Assembly: GCF_013141775.1 (NCBI RefSeq)
Contig: NZ_WHOB01000094.1
Span: forward strand, 62,001-126,000
Direction of reading: 5' to 3'
Length of the DNA: 64,000 nt
DNA from: Paenibacillus phytohabitans
GTDB lineage: Bacteria > Bacillota > Bacilli > Paenibacillales > Paenibacillaceae
Shown here: positions 49,602 to 58,263 of the stretch, piece by piece
Layout of the letters: each line of letters starts with the position of its first letter
Position numbering within the stretch: the first letter of the stretch is position 1
The notes under the pieces: model-generated
What the model saw: only the letters and a program-made list of their open reading frames with translations
Databases searched by the model: none
What the model was told of the DNA's origin: nothing
Made by a program: the position numbers and the translations under genes

Positions 49602-52600
49602 ATGAAACCATTTGATTATAGTCTGCTGGCCAAAAGAGCGCTCGCCCTGCTGTGCATCTGCCTGCTTGCCGCATCTGCACTGGTGCCGCTCCTGGGCGCC
49701 TCTTCTTCCAAATGCTCCAGCTGGCAGAACGGTTATATAGATTTGTCCGCATGTACCTTTGATGATTCCTCTGTCTTCCCGCTGGACGGTGAATGGGAGT
49801 TCTATTGGCAACAGCTGCTGGACCCGCAAGACACACTCTCCGGTACCGCGAAGGCTCCGGCTTATATGGCTGTACCCGGAGCCTGGGGTCCGGGCACTGA
49901 GACTACCGGGTTCTCCCGTTACGGATATGCCTCCTACCGCCTGCTGCTCCAGCTTCCGCCGGAGGTTCCTGCCTTTGCCCTTAAGGTGAACAATATCCGT
50001 AATGCCAGCCAGGTATTCGTGAATGGCGAGCTGCTGGGAGAAAGCGGACTTCCGGGGGTATCCCTTCAGAGCACGGAGCCGCGCAACAACCCGTATTCCT
50101 TTACTTTCAGCGCCAAGGACAGTCAGGCAGAAATCCTTATTCATACCTCCAACTTCACCTATGCGAACGGCGGCATTGCCGAATCCATCCGGATCGGTAC
50201 GCCTTCATCCATAGGGGCCATAGACCAGCGGAACAGTACCTACGATATTTTGCTGGTGGCCGGGTTTGCTTTTATCAGCTTCTACTTTCTGGGACAGGGA
50301 TTCCAGCGCAAAGAGGACAACTCTTCACTGCAGCTGGCTATGTATTGCTTCACCATCGCTCTTTATATGCTGACCCACAGCGAGAAGCTGTTGTTCCAAT
50401 ACCTTCCCTCCATTTCCTATGAAGCCTTCAGCAAATTACAGGTCATGTCCGGCGTAATCGGGTTCTACTTCGTATCCAGCTATACTTATTCCCTGTTTCC
50501 CGCACTCTATTCCCGGCTCTTCCGGCGGATCACCTTCGTATATTCGCTCGGCTTCTGCATTATTGTACTGATGAGTACGATCCTTATTTACTCACGGATC
50601 GCAAGTATACTGCTGGTCTTCAGCTTCATTTCGGTCTGCTATACCTTCTATGTTATGGCCAAGGCAACCTGGCGGCGTGAGATCGGCTCCTATTATTTGC
50701 TGATCGGTGTGATTGCGGCGATTATGTTCACCTTCTCCCTGGCGGGCAATCTGTTCCTGGGCACGGGACTTTATGCCATTCCGCCGGTATCCGGCCCGAT
50801 CTTCATCCTTGCCGAGGGCCTCTTCCTGTCTGCACGCCATGCGTATGCCTATCAGACGATCAAGCAGCTCTCCCTTCAGCTCGAACGCAAGGACCGGGAC
50901 AAGGATGAGTTCCTGCTCAAGACTTCAATTGAGCTGCGTACACCGCTGAATGCTATCATCAATATCTCACTGTCTATGTATGAGGGTGCCGGCGGGCCGC
51001 TAACCCCTTCACAGCGAGAGGATATGCGGCTGATCCTCGGAACCGGAAGACGGCTGGCCTTCCTGGTCAGGGATATCCTTGATTATGAACAGATCAAGCG
51101 GCAGCGCATCACCCTGCACTGGGGTGCTGTTGATATTCAGGGCGTTGCAGAAATTGTAATTGAAGTCTTCCAGTTTCTGAATAAGAACGGCGAGATCCGC
51201 ATCAAGAACCGCATTCCGCCAGGGGCGTTCCTGGTCCAGGCGGATGAGCAGCGGCTGATGCAGATCCTCTACAACCTGATGGACAATGCGCTGAAATTCA
51301 CCGATCGCGGCAGCGTGATTATTGAGGCCGTTCAGATGAATGATTCCATATCGGTTACGGTCACCGATACCGGCCGGGGCATTCCCCGGGAACAGCTGGA
51401 GAGCATCTTCCGTGATTATGAGCAGGTTAACGAAGCCGATTCGCTGGAGACTGGCGGACTGGGTCTGGGCCTGGCCATTACCCGTAAGCTTGTGGAATTG
51501 CACGGGGGAAGGATCACCGTGTCCTCCACGCTTGGCCGCGGAAGCAGCTTCACCTTCACACTCCCCGCCGGGCAGGCTGACGCTGCCGTAACGGAGGAGC
51601 CGGAAGACCGCCAGCTGCTGCTTACGCCGGTGCAGGCGCCTCCGGAGGCTGTGGATGAGGAATGGAAGTACAGAACCACTCCGGTAACGCACTCCACCGG
51701 ACAGGCAGGCCCCTATGCTCCCCGCATTCTGATTGTGGATGACGATTATGCCAATCTGAAGGCGCTGACCAACCTGCTGTCACTGGAGAATTATACGATC
51801 TCCAGTATGGGCAGCGGCAAGGACGCACTGGCCCTGCTTGCAGAGGACCGTGATTTCGACCTCTGCATCATCGATGTCATGATGCCGGGAATGTCGGGCC
51901 TTGAGCTGTGCAGGAGGATCCGCCAGACTTACACACCGCTGGATCTGCCGATCCTGATGGCCACAGCCGGGCAGCAGCTTCACTTCAATGAGGCGGCCTT
52001 CCGTGCCGGAGCTAACGACTTCATCCATAAGCCTTATGCCTGGAGCGATCTCAAGGGACGCGTCAATACCCTGGTTCAGCTGAGACGATCGGTATCCGAC
52101 CGGCTAAGTTCGGAGATCGCTATGCTGCGCGCGCAGATCAAACCGCATTTTCTCTACAATGCCATTAATACGATCATCTGGATGAGCACACGCGACAATG
52201 AGAAAACCCGGCATTTGCTGTACGATTTGAGCCATTTTCTGCGCGGCAGCTTCGATTTCAGCAATCAGGAAACGGCGATTCCGTTTGAGAAGGAGCTTGA
52301 ACTGATTGAGGCTTATCTGTCACTGGAGCAGGCCCGTTTCGGGAAGCGGCTTAATGCCCAATATAATATTGAAGTCAGTGAATTTTCATTGCCGCCGCTG
52401 ATTGTGCAGCCGATCGTGGAGAATGCCGTCCGCCACGGACTGATGGAGAAGATTGATGGAGGGACCGTAATCCTCTCCACCAGACAGGAGGGTAATGCCA
52501 TCCTAATCACCGTCACCGATAACGGTAAGGGAATGAGCGATGAGCAGCTCTCCTCCTGGATGAACGAGGGCTACCGTTCTCCACATGGAGAAGGCACCGG

Positions 52601-52727
52601 AATCGGCCTGCGGAATATCAACCGCCGGCTGCTGACACAGTTCGGCTATCCGCTTGTTATTACACGCGGGAGCAACGGGGGCATCGAGGTACTTATAACA
52701 ATCCCATGGAAGGATGAGGTCTCCTGA
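49602..52727 (+). CDS. Hybrid two-component sensor: 7TMR-DISM, degenerate HisKA, HATPase, receiver, LytS-type kinase
   Basis: About 1041 aa. Signal/TM, a beta-sandwich 7TMR-DISM extracellular domain (~30-195), seven TM helices (~210-415), then a kinase core whose H-box reads KTSIELRTPLNAI, so Ile stands in place of the phosphoacceptor His. The first ATPase (NALKF, DTGRGIP, GLGLGLAI) looks intact. A receiver follows (VDDDYANL, Asp in IIDVMMPG, Lys in IHKPY), then a His_kinase (LytS-type) module with intact IKPHFLYNAINTI and a second ATPase (DNGKGM, GTGIGLRNI). The response regulator gene overlaps its stop. Start follows GTGAGGTCTTC. Confidence 0.87.
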   Translation: MKPFDYSLLAKRALALLCICLLAASALVPLLGASSSKCSSWQNGYIDLSACTFDDSSVFPLDGEWEFYWQQLLDPQDTLSGTAKAPAYMAVPGAWGPGTETTGFSRYGYASYRLLLQLPPEVPAFALKVNNIRNASQVFVNGELLGESGLPGVSLQSTEPRNNPYSFTFSAKDSQAEILIHTSNFTYANGGIAESIRIGTPSSIGAIDQRNSTYDILLVAGFAFISFYFLGQGFQRKEDNSSLQLAMYCFTIALYMLTHSEKLLFQYLPSISYEAFSKLQVMSGVIGFYFVSSYTYSLFPALYSRLFRRITFVYSLGFCIIVLMSTILIYSRIASILLVFSFISVCYTFYVMAKATWRREIGSYYLLIGVIAAIMFTFSLAGNLFLGTGLYAIPPVSGPIFILAEGLFLSARHAYAYQTIKQLSLQLERKDRDKDEFLLKTSIELRTPLNAIINISLSMYEGAGGPLTPSQREDMRLILGTGRRLAFLVRDILDYEQIKRQRITLHWGAVDIQGVAEIVIEVFQFLNKNGEIRIKNRIPPGAFLVQADEQRLMQILYNLMDNALKFTDRGSVIIEAVQMNDSISVTVTDTGRGIPREQLESIFRDYEQVNEADSLETGGLGLGLAITRKLVELHGGRITVSSTLGRGSSFTFTLPAGQADAAVTEEPEDRQLLLTPVQAPPEAVDEEWKYRTTPVTHSTGQAGPYAPRILIVDDDYANLKALTNLLSLENYTISSMGSGKDALALLAEDRDFDLCIIDVMMPGMSGLELCRRIRQTYTPLDLPILMATAGQQLHFNEAAFRAGANDFIHKPYAWSDLKGRVNTLVQLRRSVSDRLSSEIAMLRAQIKPHFLYNAINTIIWMSTRDNEKTRHLLYDLSHFLRGSFDFSNQETAIPFEKELELIEAYLSLEQARFGKRLNAQYNIEVSEFSLPPLIVQPIVENAVRHGLMEKIDGGTVILSTRQEGNAILITVTDNGKGMSDEQLSSWMNEGYRSPHGEGTGIGLRNINRRLLTQFGYPLVITRGSNGGIEVLITIPWKDEVS

Positions 52728-53833
52728 GTATATCTGTAATGGTTATTGATGACGAATGGCCGGCGCTGGAGCAGATGCGTGAGCTGCTGCTTCAGTGTGA
52801 CGGCATTTCCTCTGTTCTTGTGTATGATAATCCGCGCGAAGCTTTTACGGCTGCCGTAGAACATAAGCCCGACATTCTATTTCTGGACATCCAGATGCCT
52901 GAGCTGTCCGGCTTGGCTTTTGCCGAGAAGCTGCTGCCCTTCTCACCGGACACGGATATCGTATTCGTGACAGCGTACCGGAATTATGCCGTTGAAGCCT
53001 TTGAGCTGTCGGCGGTGGATTATCTGCTGAAGCCCGTAGACCCCCCGCGCCTGCTCAAGACGTGGAACAAGATACTCTCCAAGCGTATGCTGCCCGGCGC
53101 CACCGGGACAAGAAGTGCGGAAACGGCCTTCCGGCTTCTTGGCGGTTATGAGCTGACGGGTCCGCAGGGCGCCGTGAAATGGAGCACTCATAAGGCAGAG
53201 GAACTATTCGCCTATCTATGGATTCACAGACAGGGCAGCGTAAGTGTAATTCTGAATGATGTGTTTCCGCAATGGAACTATGAGAAGGGCAAGCAGTATC
53301 TGCACACCACTGTCTATCAGATCCGCAAAACCTTAAAGAAAGCTGCGCTGGGGGACAGTATTGAGCTGACCTTCGACAGGGAAAACTACCGGCTGGAATC
53401 CAGGGGGATCGAAGGCGATACCGAAAGATTCATGGAGGCAGCCACGCTTGCACTGCAGAACAATCAGCCGGAGGAGATGCGGGATGCTGCCGCCCAGTAC
53501 ACAGGGGATCTGCTGCAATCGCTGGACAGCCTCTGGGTGTATTCCTCCCGCGACAAATACCGCCGGATCTATCTTAAGCTGCTGGAGCAGCTTGCCCTGG
53601 AGCTGATACGGTACGGACGTCATTATGAAGCTGAAGATTACGCCGTACGCCTGGCCGAGCTGGAGCCGCTGGATGAGAGTTATGCCCTGCAATTGATCTC
53701 CATTTATTATGAAATCGGCAAGCCTCTGAGGGCGCAGCGAAAATTCACCCAATTCAGGGACTCCTACAAAGCCGAGACGGGTGATGACCTGCCGGAATGG
53801 TTCATGGAGGTCTACCAGCGCCTGGGTAAATAA
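52724..53833 (+). CDS. Response regulator with SARP-like DNA-binding and BTAD domains, probable CTG start
   Basis: 369 aa. Receiver: MVIDDE acidic pair, phosphoacceptor Asp in ILFLDIQMPE, T in FVTAY, Lys in LLKPVDPP. Then an OmpR-like winged helix (VKWSTHKAEELFAYLWIH...) and an alpha-helical bacterial transcriptional activator domain rich in TPR-like helices. CTG at 52724 overlaps the kinase stop (CTGA) and has GATGAGGT at proper distance; it restores the first beta strand (SISVMVIDDE). The ATG at 52739 would clip that strand and has no ribosome site. Almost surely the partner of the upstream kinase. Confidence 0.87.
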   Translation: MSISVMVIDDEWPALEQMRELLLQCDGISSVLVYDNPREAFTAAVEHKPDILFLDIQMPELSGLAFAEKLLPFSPDTDIVFVTAYRNYAVEAFELSAVDYLLKPVDPPRLLKTWNKILSKRMLPGATGTRSAETAFRLLGGYELTGPQGAVKWSTHKAEELFAYLWIHRQGSVSVILNDVFPQWNYEKGKQYLHTTVYQIRKTLKKAALGDSIELTFDRENYRLESRGIEGDTERFMEAATLALQNNQPEEMRDAAAQYTGDLLQSLDSLWVYSSRDKYRRIYLKLLEQLALELIRYGRHYEAEDYAVRLAELEPLDESYALQLISIYYEIGKPLRAQRKFTQFRDSYKAETGDDLPEWFMEVYQRLGK

Positions 53834-53865
53834 ATGCTGAAGCATGTTCCATAGATAAAAGCACA

Positions 53866-53913
53866 CTAAAAAGCAGCTCCGGCTTCCTTCCTCCTGCCCG
53901 GGCTGCTTTTTAG
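53866..53913 (+). terminator. Terminator of the two-component operon
   Basis: 12-bp perfect stem CTAAAAAGCAGC (53866-53877) with 53902-53913, whose distal arm carries a TTTTT run. An inner CCGG/CCGG-like stretch may extend it. Confidence 0.8.
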
Positions 53914-54064
53914 CGCAAATATGTATATTTTGTGCTCATCTATTCGATATTTTATGTCATAGTTCGACGTTTATCAGCGTTTTATCAGTGACAATTGTTA
54001 CCATTGTTCTTACACAGGTTGATTCAGGCACAGGATGCATGATTAGAGCTACGGAGGTTGAAGA

Positions 54065-54739
54065 ATGAATACATGGACCGGATTCAAAAAAGTTGTCAAA
54101 ACTACTCGATTGCTGCCGCTTATGATGTCGATGATTCGTGAGGTTACTGTAGATAATACGGCTCCTGCGATGTCCGTAGAAGTTACCACGGATAAAAGCG
54201 CCTATTTACCCGGTGATGAAGTAACCGTGCAAGTCCTTTTGCGGGATTTCGCTCCCAATGATCATGGCTACAGCTATTTCAATTTCATTGTGCAATATGA
54301 CAGTCAGGTATTCGACAACGCTGAATACACACAGCAGTCTGTCTATACGGATGCAAGCTATACTCCCGGCGATGAAGTGAATAATATCTTTCAGTTCAAT
54401 TTCCAGAACCCGGTTGACGGGAGCATCTATCTCGGAATGAACACCACTATGCGCGGAATCGATATTCAGGTCGAAGCGGCCAATAAACTAAGCTGCATTC
54501 CGGCTGTAGACCAGACGCTGGTAACCTTCAAGCTGCGGGTCAGAGAACAGACGCTTGCATCCTCCTCGACCATCAGCCTTGCTAATGAATTCACCAGAAT
54601 CCGAACCTCCGAAGCAGGCAACAGCTTTTATCTATACTCGCCCGATGTTACCGAGATCACTCCCGCCCCTGTTGAAATTACCCGCTCTCCGTCCGTATCT
54701 GTCTTCTCATCCCCGGAGTCAACCAACCGTCTGGCGTAG
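54065..54739 (+). CDS. Cohesin-like beta-sandwich protein without obvious secretion signal
   Basis: 224 aa. The core TTDKSAYLPGDEVTVQVLLRD, then FNFIVQYDSQVFD and LVTFKLRVREQT, follows the strand pattern of cohesin/CARDB-type sandwiches (proline-glycine turn before a valine-rich strand, and a Y-D-x2-V-F motif). The N-terminus (MNTWTGFKKVVKTTRLLPLMM) is basic and not a convincing signal peptide. The C-terminal 30 residues are Ser/Pro/Thr-rich. GGAGGTTGAAGA precedes ATG. The 53914-54064 region is AT-rich and holds no other gene. Function unknown. Confidence 0.65.
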   Translation: MNTWTGFKKVVKTTRLLPLMMSMIREVTVDNTAPAMSVEVTTDKSAYLPGDEVTVQVLLRDFAPNDHGYSYFNFIVQYDSQVFDNAEYTQQSVYTDASYTPGDEVNNIFQFNFQNPVDGSIYLGMNTTMRGIDIQVEAANKLSCIPAVDQTLVTFKLRVREQTLASSSTISLANEFTRIRTSEAGNSFYLYSPDVTEITPAPVEITRSPSVSVFSSPESTNRLA

Positions 54740-54848
54740 CGGAGTCCCCCTCAAATCCAGATTCAGCTTCATATACACTGCAGATTGGCAGCCGTCTCTC
54801 CTTCCTGTACTATAGCTGTATACATACTCAGGAAGCAGGTGGATTGTT

Positions 54849-55346
54849 ATGCTGCATTCAGACCTTATAGATTTACGGGCAACAACCCTGGAAGATCTCG
54901 ACTTTGTCCTGGATGCCGAAAGGGCTGAGCCGAACCGCCGGTTCATCGGCCAGTGGAGCAGGGATCAGCACACAGCAGCTTTGGATGATGGAGATATTAT
55001 GCACCTGATTGTTCAGGACCGCGCCGGGGAACGGGCCGGCTACGTAATCCTTACGGGAATTCACGACCGTAACCTCACGGTCTGTATCAAGCGGATTGTC
55101 ATTCAGACCAAGGGCTGCGGCTATGGAACAATGACGCTGAAGCTGCTGAGCGACTGGGTCTTCACCCGTACAGATACTCACCGGCTATGGCTGGACGTCA
55201 AAGATTATAACTCCAGAGCACAGCATGTGTATGAAGGGGCCGGCTTTAAACTGGAAGGCACCTTGCGCGAGTGTGTACGGACTGAGGAAGGCTTCGAATC
55301 GCTGCAGGTCATGTCTATCCTGCGGCATGAATACAGATACGAATAG
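54849..55346 (+). CDS. GNAT-family N-acetyltransferase (RimJ/RimL-like)
   Basis: 165 aa. LRATTLEDLDFVLDAE at the N-terminus, acetyl-CoA loop in IVIQTKGCGYGTMTLKLL (Q-x3-G-x-G-like), and a C-terminal N-S-R-A-Q-H-V-Y-E-G-A-G-F segment, all typical of RimJ/RimL-type acetyltransferases that act on amines or protein N-termini. Substrate unknown. It lies between the cohesin-like gene and the convergent metQ. Confidence 0.85.
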   Translation: MLHSDLIDLRATTLEDLDFVLDAERAEPNRRFIGQWSRDQHTAALDDGDIMHLIVQDRAGERAGYVILTGIHDRNLTVCIKRIVIQTKGCGYGTMTLKLLSDWVFTRTDTHRLWLDVKDYNSRAQHVYEGAGFKLEGTLRECVRTEEGFESLQVMSILRHEYRYE

Positions 55347-55356
55347 TTACAGCAGA

Positions 55357-55394
55357 ACAGCCGGTCAGTCCATGTTCAGGAGGGATCCGGCTGT
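55357..55394. terminator. Stem-loop between converging GNAT and metQ genes
   Basis: ACAGCCGG (55357-55364) pairs with CCGGCTGT (55387-55394), followed by CTTGATTTT. The T run is imperfect. Confidence 0.6.
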
Positions 55395-55401
55395 CTTGAT
55401 T

Positions 55402-56256
55402 TTAGAATGCCGGAACTACCGCCACTCCATATTTGTCTTCAATAAACTTCTTGACGTCCGGACTGGTGAGAGCCGCATCCAGCTTCTTAATCTCGTCCCT
55501 GTCCTCATCCCCGCTGCGCACCACGATAATATTGGCATAAGGTGAATTGGCATCCTCACGGAACAGCGCCGACTCAGGATCTATCCCCGATTCAAGCACG
55601 ATATTCGTGTTAATGACTGCACCATCCAGATCAGGAAGGGCCCGCGGCAGCGTAGCGGCGTCGGCTTCTACGAACTCGAAGTTATGCGGATTGTCAGCGA
55701 TATCCTTCGGCGTGGCCTCATACGTGGTTAATCCATCCTTCAGTTTAATCAATCCCTGCTGCTGCAGCAGGACAAGTGCCCGGTATTCATTGGATGGGTT
55801 GTTCGGAATCCCGATCTTGGCCCCGTCCTTGAGCTCTTCCTTGGACTTCAGCTTCCCGGAATAGAAGCCTATCGGCTCCACATGCACCTTGGCCGTCACG
55901 GCGAAGTCATAGCCCTTCTCTTCCTTAATCGAATCCAGATAAGGCACATGCTGAAAATAGTTCGCATCAATCTGCTTCTCCTGCAGCGCCGGATTCAGCT
56001 GGCCCTCATCGTCAAGGGTAACGATCTCCAGATTGATTCCCTCTTCCTTCAGCGTTGGTTTGATAAACTCCAGAATTTCGGCATGCGGAACGGCTGCCGC
56101 CCCCACCTTGAGTGTAATCTCTTTGCCTGCCTTGCCGTCCGAAGAACCCTCTGCCGCTGCTGCACCGTCATTCCCCTTGTCAGAACCGCAGCCTGCGAGC
56201 ACCCCCGCCAGAACAATCGCCAATGCGACCAGTACACTGCTTGCTTGTTTCTTCAC
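55402..56256 (-). CDS. metQ: Methionine ABC transporter substrate-binding lipoprotein
   Basis: 284 aa NlpA/MetQ-family lipoprotein. Signal peptide KKQASSVLVALAIVLAGVLAGC with lipobox LAGC, so the mature N-terminus is Cys and lipid-anchored outside the membrane. VGAAAVPHAEIL and NYFQHVPYLDSI are conserved MetQ segments. GTG start at 56256 is chosen because the signal peptide begins there; an ATG at 56361 would add a non-signal stretch. Last gene of the metNIQ operon, 55 bp after metI. Confidence 0.88.
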   Translation of the reverse strand: MKKQASSVLVALAIVLAGVLAGCGSDKGNDGAAAAEGSSDGKAGKEITLKVGAAAVPHAEILEFIKPTLKEEGINLEIVTLDDEGQLNPALQEKQIDANYFQHVPYLDSIKEEKGYDFAVTAKVHVEPIGFYSGKLKSKEELKDGAKIGIPNNPSNEYRALVLLQQQGLIKLKDGLTTYEATPKDIADNPHNFEFVEADAATLPRALPDLDGAVINTNIVLESGIDPESALFREDANSPYANIIVVRSGDEDRDEIKKLDAALTSPDVKKFIEDKYGVAVVPAF

Positions 56257-56311
56257 CCTAATCCCGCCTCTCGAACATATATATTTACAATCATTACTGC
56301 AGTACTTGAGC

Positions 56312-56980
56312 TTATCCGCTTTTATAGCGTTTCCTGTCGATCGATCGGGCAATATAATCACCGCTCCATTGCAGGATCTGGACGATCAGAATGATCAGCA
56401 GCACAGTACCCAGAAGAATGTCCGTGCGGAAACGCTGGTATCCGAAACGGATAGCCAGGCTGCCCAGCCCTCCGGCACCAATGGCACCGGCAACTGCTGT
56501 AAACTCCGTGATGGAGATTACAGCAATCGTAACCCCGCGCACCAATGCAGGCAGCGCTTCGGGAACAATGACTTGTGTAATAATCGTTAGGGGATGGGCA
56601 CCAACCGATTTGGCTGCTTCAATCTTTCCCGGCTCCACTTCCCGCAGTGCACTCTCGATAATTCTCCCCAGGAACGGAGCCGCCCCGATGGATAAGGATA
56701 CAATCGCCGCTGTCGGCCCGAGGGAGGTCCCGACAATCAGCCGGGCCAGAGGCAGCAGCAGCACAATAAGAATAATGAACGGAATAGAGCGTACCCCGTT
56801 AATTGCTGTGCTGATCACCCTATTCAACCGGGGTACGGGAAGCACTCCCCCTTTCTCCGTGACCACCAGCGTTATACCCAGCAGCGCCCCCAGAATAAGG
56901 GCAAATACAGAGGACCAGGCCACCATATACAGCGTCTGCAGCAGGCCGTCCCACAGAAGCTCTACCATATCCTCTTTCAT
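56312..56980 (-). CDS. metI: Methionine ABC transporter permease
   Basis: 222 aa, five TM helices. The EAA loop is in EVEPGKIEAAKSVGAHPLT, which couples to the ATPase. NGVRSIPFIILIVLLLPL is a hallmark of MetI/MetP. Start ATG overlaps the metN stop by 4 bp (ATGA). Confidence 0.9.
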   Translation of the reverse strand: MKEDMVELLWDGLLQTLYMVAWSSVFALILGALLGITLVVTEKGGVLPVPRLNRVISTAINGVRSIPFIILIVLLLPLARLIVGTSLGPTAAIVSLSIGAAPFLGRIIESALREVEPGKIEAAKSVGAHPLTIITQVIVPEALPALVRGVTIAVISITEFTAVAGAIGAGGLGSLAIRFGYQRFRTDILLGTVLLIILIVQILQWSGDYIARSIDRKRYKSG

Positions 56981-57759
56981 CGTAGAATGGCCGCCTTTTC
57001 TGCGCCATTGGCATCCTTGTAATAGTTGAATATATTCACAAACTGCTTAGCCGTCTCGCTCTCCGGGCGGTAGAACAGCTGCTCAACCGGTCCGTTCTCC
57101 ACGATCCGCCCGCCTTCGATAACAGCGGCATTGACACAGATATGGCGCAATACATCCATTTCATGCGTGATCAGCACGATGGTCAGATTCAGCTTCCGGT
57201 TGATGTCCTGCAGCAGCTCAAGGATCGAATATGTCGTCTGCGGATCAAGTGCCGAGGTAGCCTCATCGGAGAGGAGTACATCAGGCTCGACGGCCAGCGC
57301 CCGGGCAATGCCCACCCTCTGCTTCTGGCCGCCGCTAAGCTGCGACGGGTATACATTAAGCTTATCGCTTAACCCGACGAGCTCCAGAATGTCATGCACG
57401 CGCTCACGGGTCTCCTGCTTGGAGAATCCTGCGACTCTAAGCGGAAAAGCGACATTTCCGTATACTGTCTTGGCCTCCAGCAGATTGAACTGCTGAAAGA
57501 TCATCCCGATCCGGCGGCGGGCGAGCCGCAGCTCCTTGCCCTTAAGCTCTGTTATGTTCGTGCCCGCTACCTCGACGCTCCCGGAATCCGGCTGCTCCAG
57601 ACGGTTGAGGCAGCGGATCAGGGTAGACTTGCCGGCACCGCTTGCACCGATGATACCGAAGATCTCACCTTTCTTAATACTCAGATTAATATCCTGCAGA
57701 GCGGATACCTTGCCGTCCCGGGTAGCGTAGCTCTTGTTCAACTCTCTAACAACAATCAT
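56977..57759 (-). CDS. metN: Methionine ABC transporter ATP-binding protein lacking the C-terminal NIL domain
   Basis: 260 aa. Walker A GASGAGKST, signature LSGGQKQR, Walker B LLSDEATSALD, H-loop LITHEMDV. The family's usual length is about 340 aa because a C-terminal NIL domain follows and mediates feedback by methionine; here the chain ends soon after the ATPase (ETAKQFVNIFNYYKDANGAE). ATG at 57759 is preceded by GGAGGAGGGGGC. Upstream is a short leader with a terminator-like hairpin. The operon matches metNIQ, but substrate is by family. Confidence 0.85.
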   Translation of the reverse strand: MIVVRELNKSYATRDGKVSALQDINLSIKKGEIFGIIGASGAGKSTLIRCLNRLEQPDSGSVEVAGTNITELKGKELRLARRRIGMIFQQFNLLEAKTVYGNVAFPLRVAGFSKQETRERVHDILELVGLSDKLNVYPSQLSGGQKQRVGIARALAVEPDVLLSDEATSALDPQTTYSILELLQDINRKLNLTIVLITHEMDVLRHICVNAAVIEGGRIVENGPVEQLFYRPESETAKQFVNIFNYYKDANGAEKAAILR

Positions 57760-57827
57760 CCTGCCCCCTCCTCCCCTCATAACTCCGTCTGATAAGCTGC
57801 CCTCCTATCCGTCCGCGCTTAGCCATC

Positions 57828-57894
57828 AAAAAAAGACCAAGCCAACGCCACTCCGGGCGATTCAGGCTTGATCTCCAGTCTACTGGTCAATCAA
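57828..57894 (-). promoter_or_regulatory. metN leader: terminator with overlapping alternative hairpin
   Basis: Minus strand: hairpin TTGAT-TGA-CCAG-TAGA-CTGG-AG-ATCAA (57868-57894), whose 3' strand overlaps the 5' strand of a larger hairpin (GATCAAGCC...GGCTTGGTC, 57835-57873) followed by TTTTTTT (57828-57834). The two cannot coexist, suggesting transcription attenuation. No S-box or T-box signature was found here. Confidence 0.6.
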
Positions 57895-57925
57895 CAATTA
57901 ATATTCCGATTAAATCCATGGGATT

Positions 57926-57954
57926 AATATAGACCAACCGTAAAAAACTGTCAA
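57926..57954 (-). promoter_or_regulatory. Promoter of metNIQ
   Basis: TTGACA (57949-57954), 17-bp spacer, TATATT (57926-57931) on the minus strand. An imperfect palindrome, ATTAATCCCATGGATTTAAT, covers 57909-57928, overlapping the predicted start, and may be an operator. Confidence 0.75.
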
Positions 57955-57975
57955 TCATAATCTTCGTACCCATAT

Positions 57976-58002
57976 AAAAAGCCGCGATCCTAAGATCGCA
58001 GC
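57976..58002 (-). terminator. Terminator of the preT-preA-hydA operon
   Basis: GCTGCGATC/GATCGCGGC stem (one wobble) with loop TTAG, followed on the minus strand by TTTTTAT. It directly follows the small gene at the operon end. Confidence 0.85.
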
Positions 58003-58022
58003 CCTCTATCCGTATTGCTGAT

Positions 58023-58262
58023 TTACGTATGAGTTTCAATCGGAGCCGCCGGCTTGCTGCCGCCAAAGATCAGCGTCGTCACATGCTTGCGCGCATCTGC
58101 TGTAAGCAGCAGCAGCTCTATCGGTTCTCCGGCCGGCTCCCTGCGGATAAATCGGACCTTCGCCCCGTCCAGATCCTCGAAGATGCCGGTAACCGTATAT
58201 CCCTGCAGCAGGAGGCTGTCAATCGCCTGCCGCTCTTGGTCGAACTCGTCGAATGCCGACAT
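58023..58262 (-). CDS. Small protein of unknown function at the end of the pyrimidine catabolism operon
   Basis: 79 aa, soluble, acidic then basic (FDEFDQERQAIDSLLLQGYT, RFIRREPAGEPIELLLLT). No domain recognised. ATG follows GGAGGAGTGATCTGAG located at the end of hydA, and the genes abut, so translation is probably coupled. The end of the operon is marked by the terminator just beyond. Confidence 0.6.
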   Translation of the reverse strand: MSAFDEFDQERQAIDSLLLQGYTVTGIFEDLDGAKVRFIRREPAGEPIELLLLTADARKHVTTLIFGGSKPAAPIETHT

Positions 58263-58263
58263 C

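Noticed and set aside
57781..57960. SAM riboswitch (S-box) or T-box for metNIQ
   Set aside because: The leader is too short (~90 nt to the terminator) and lacks the GGACTGGCCCGATGAA-like core and other conserved S-box segments.
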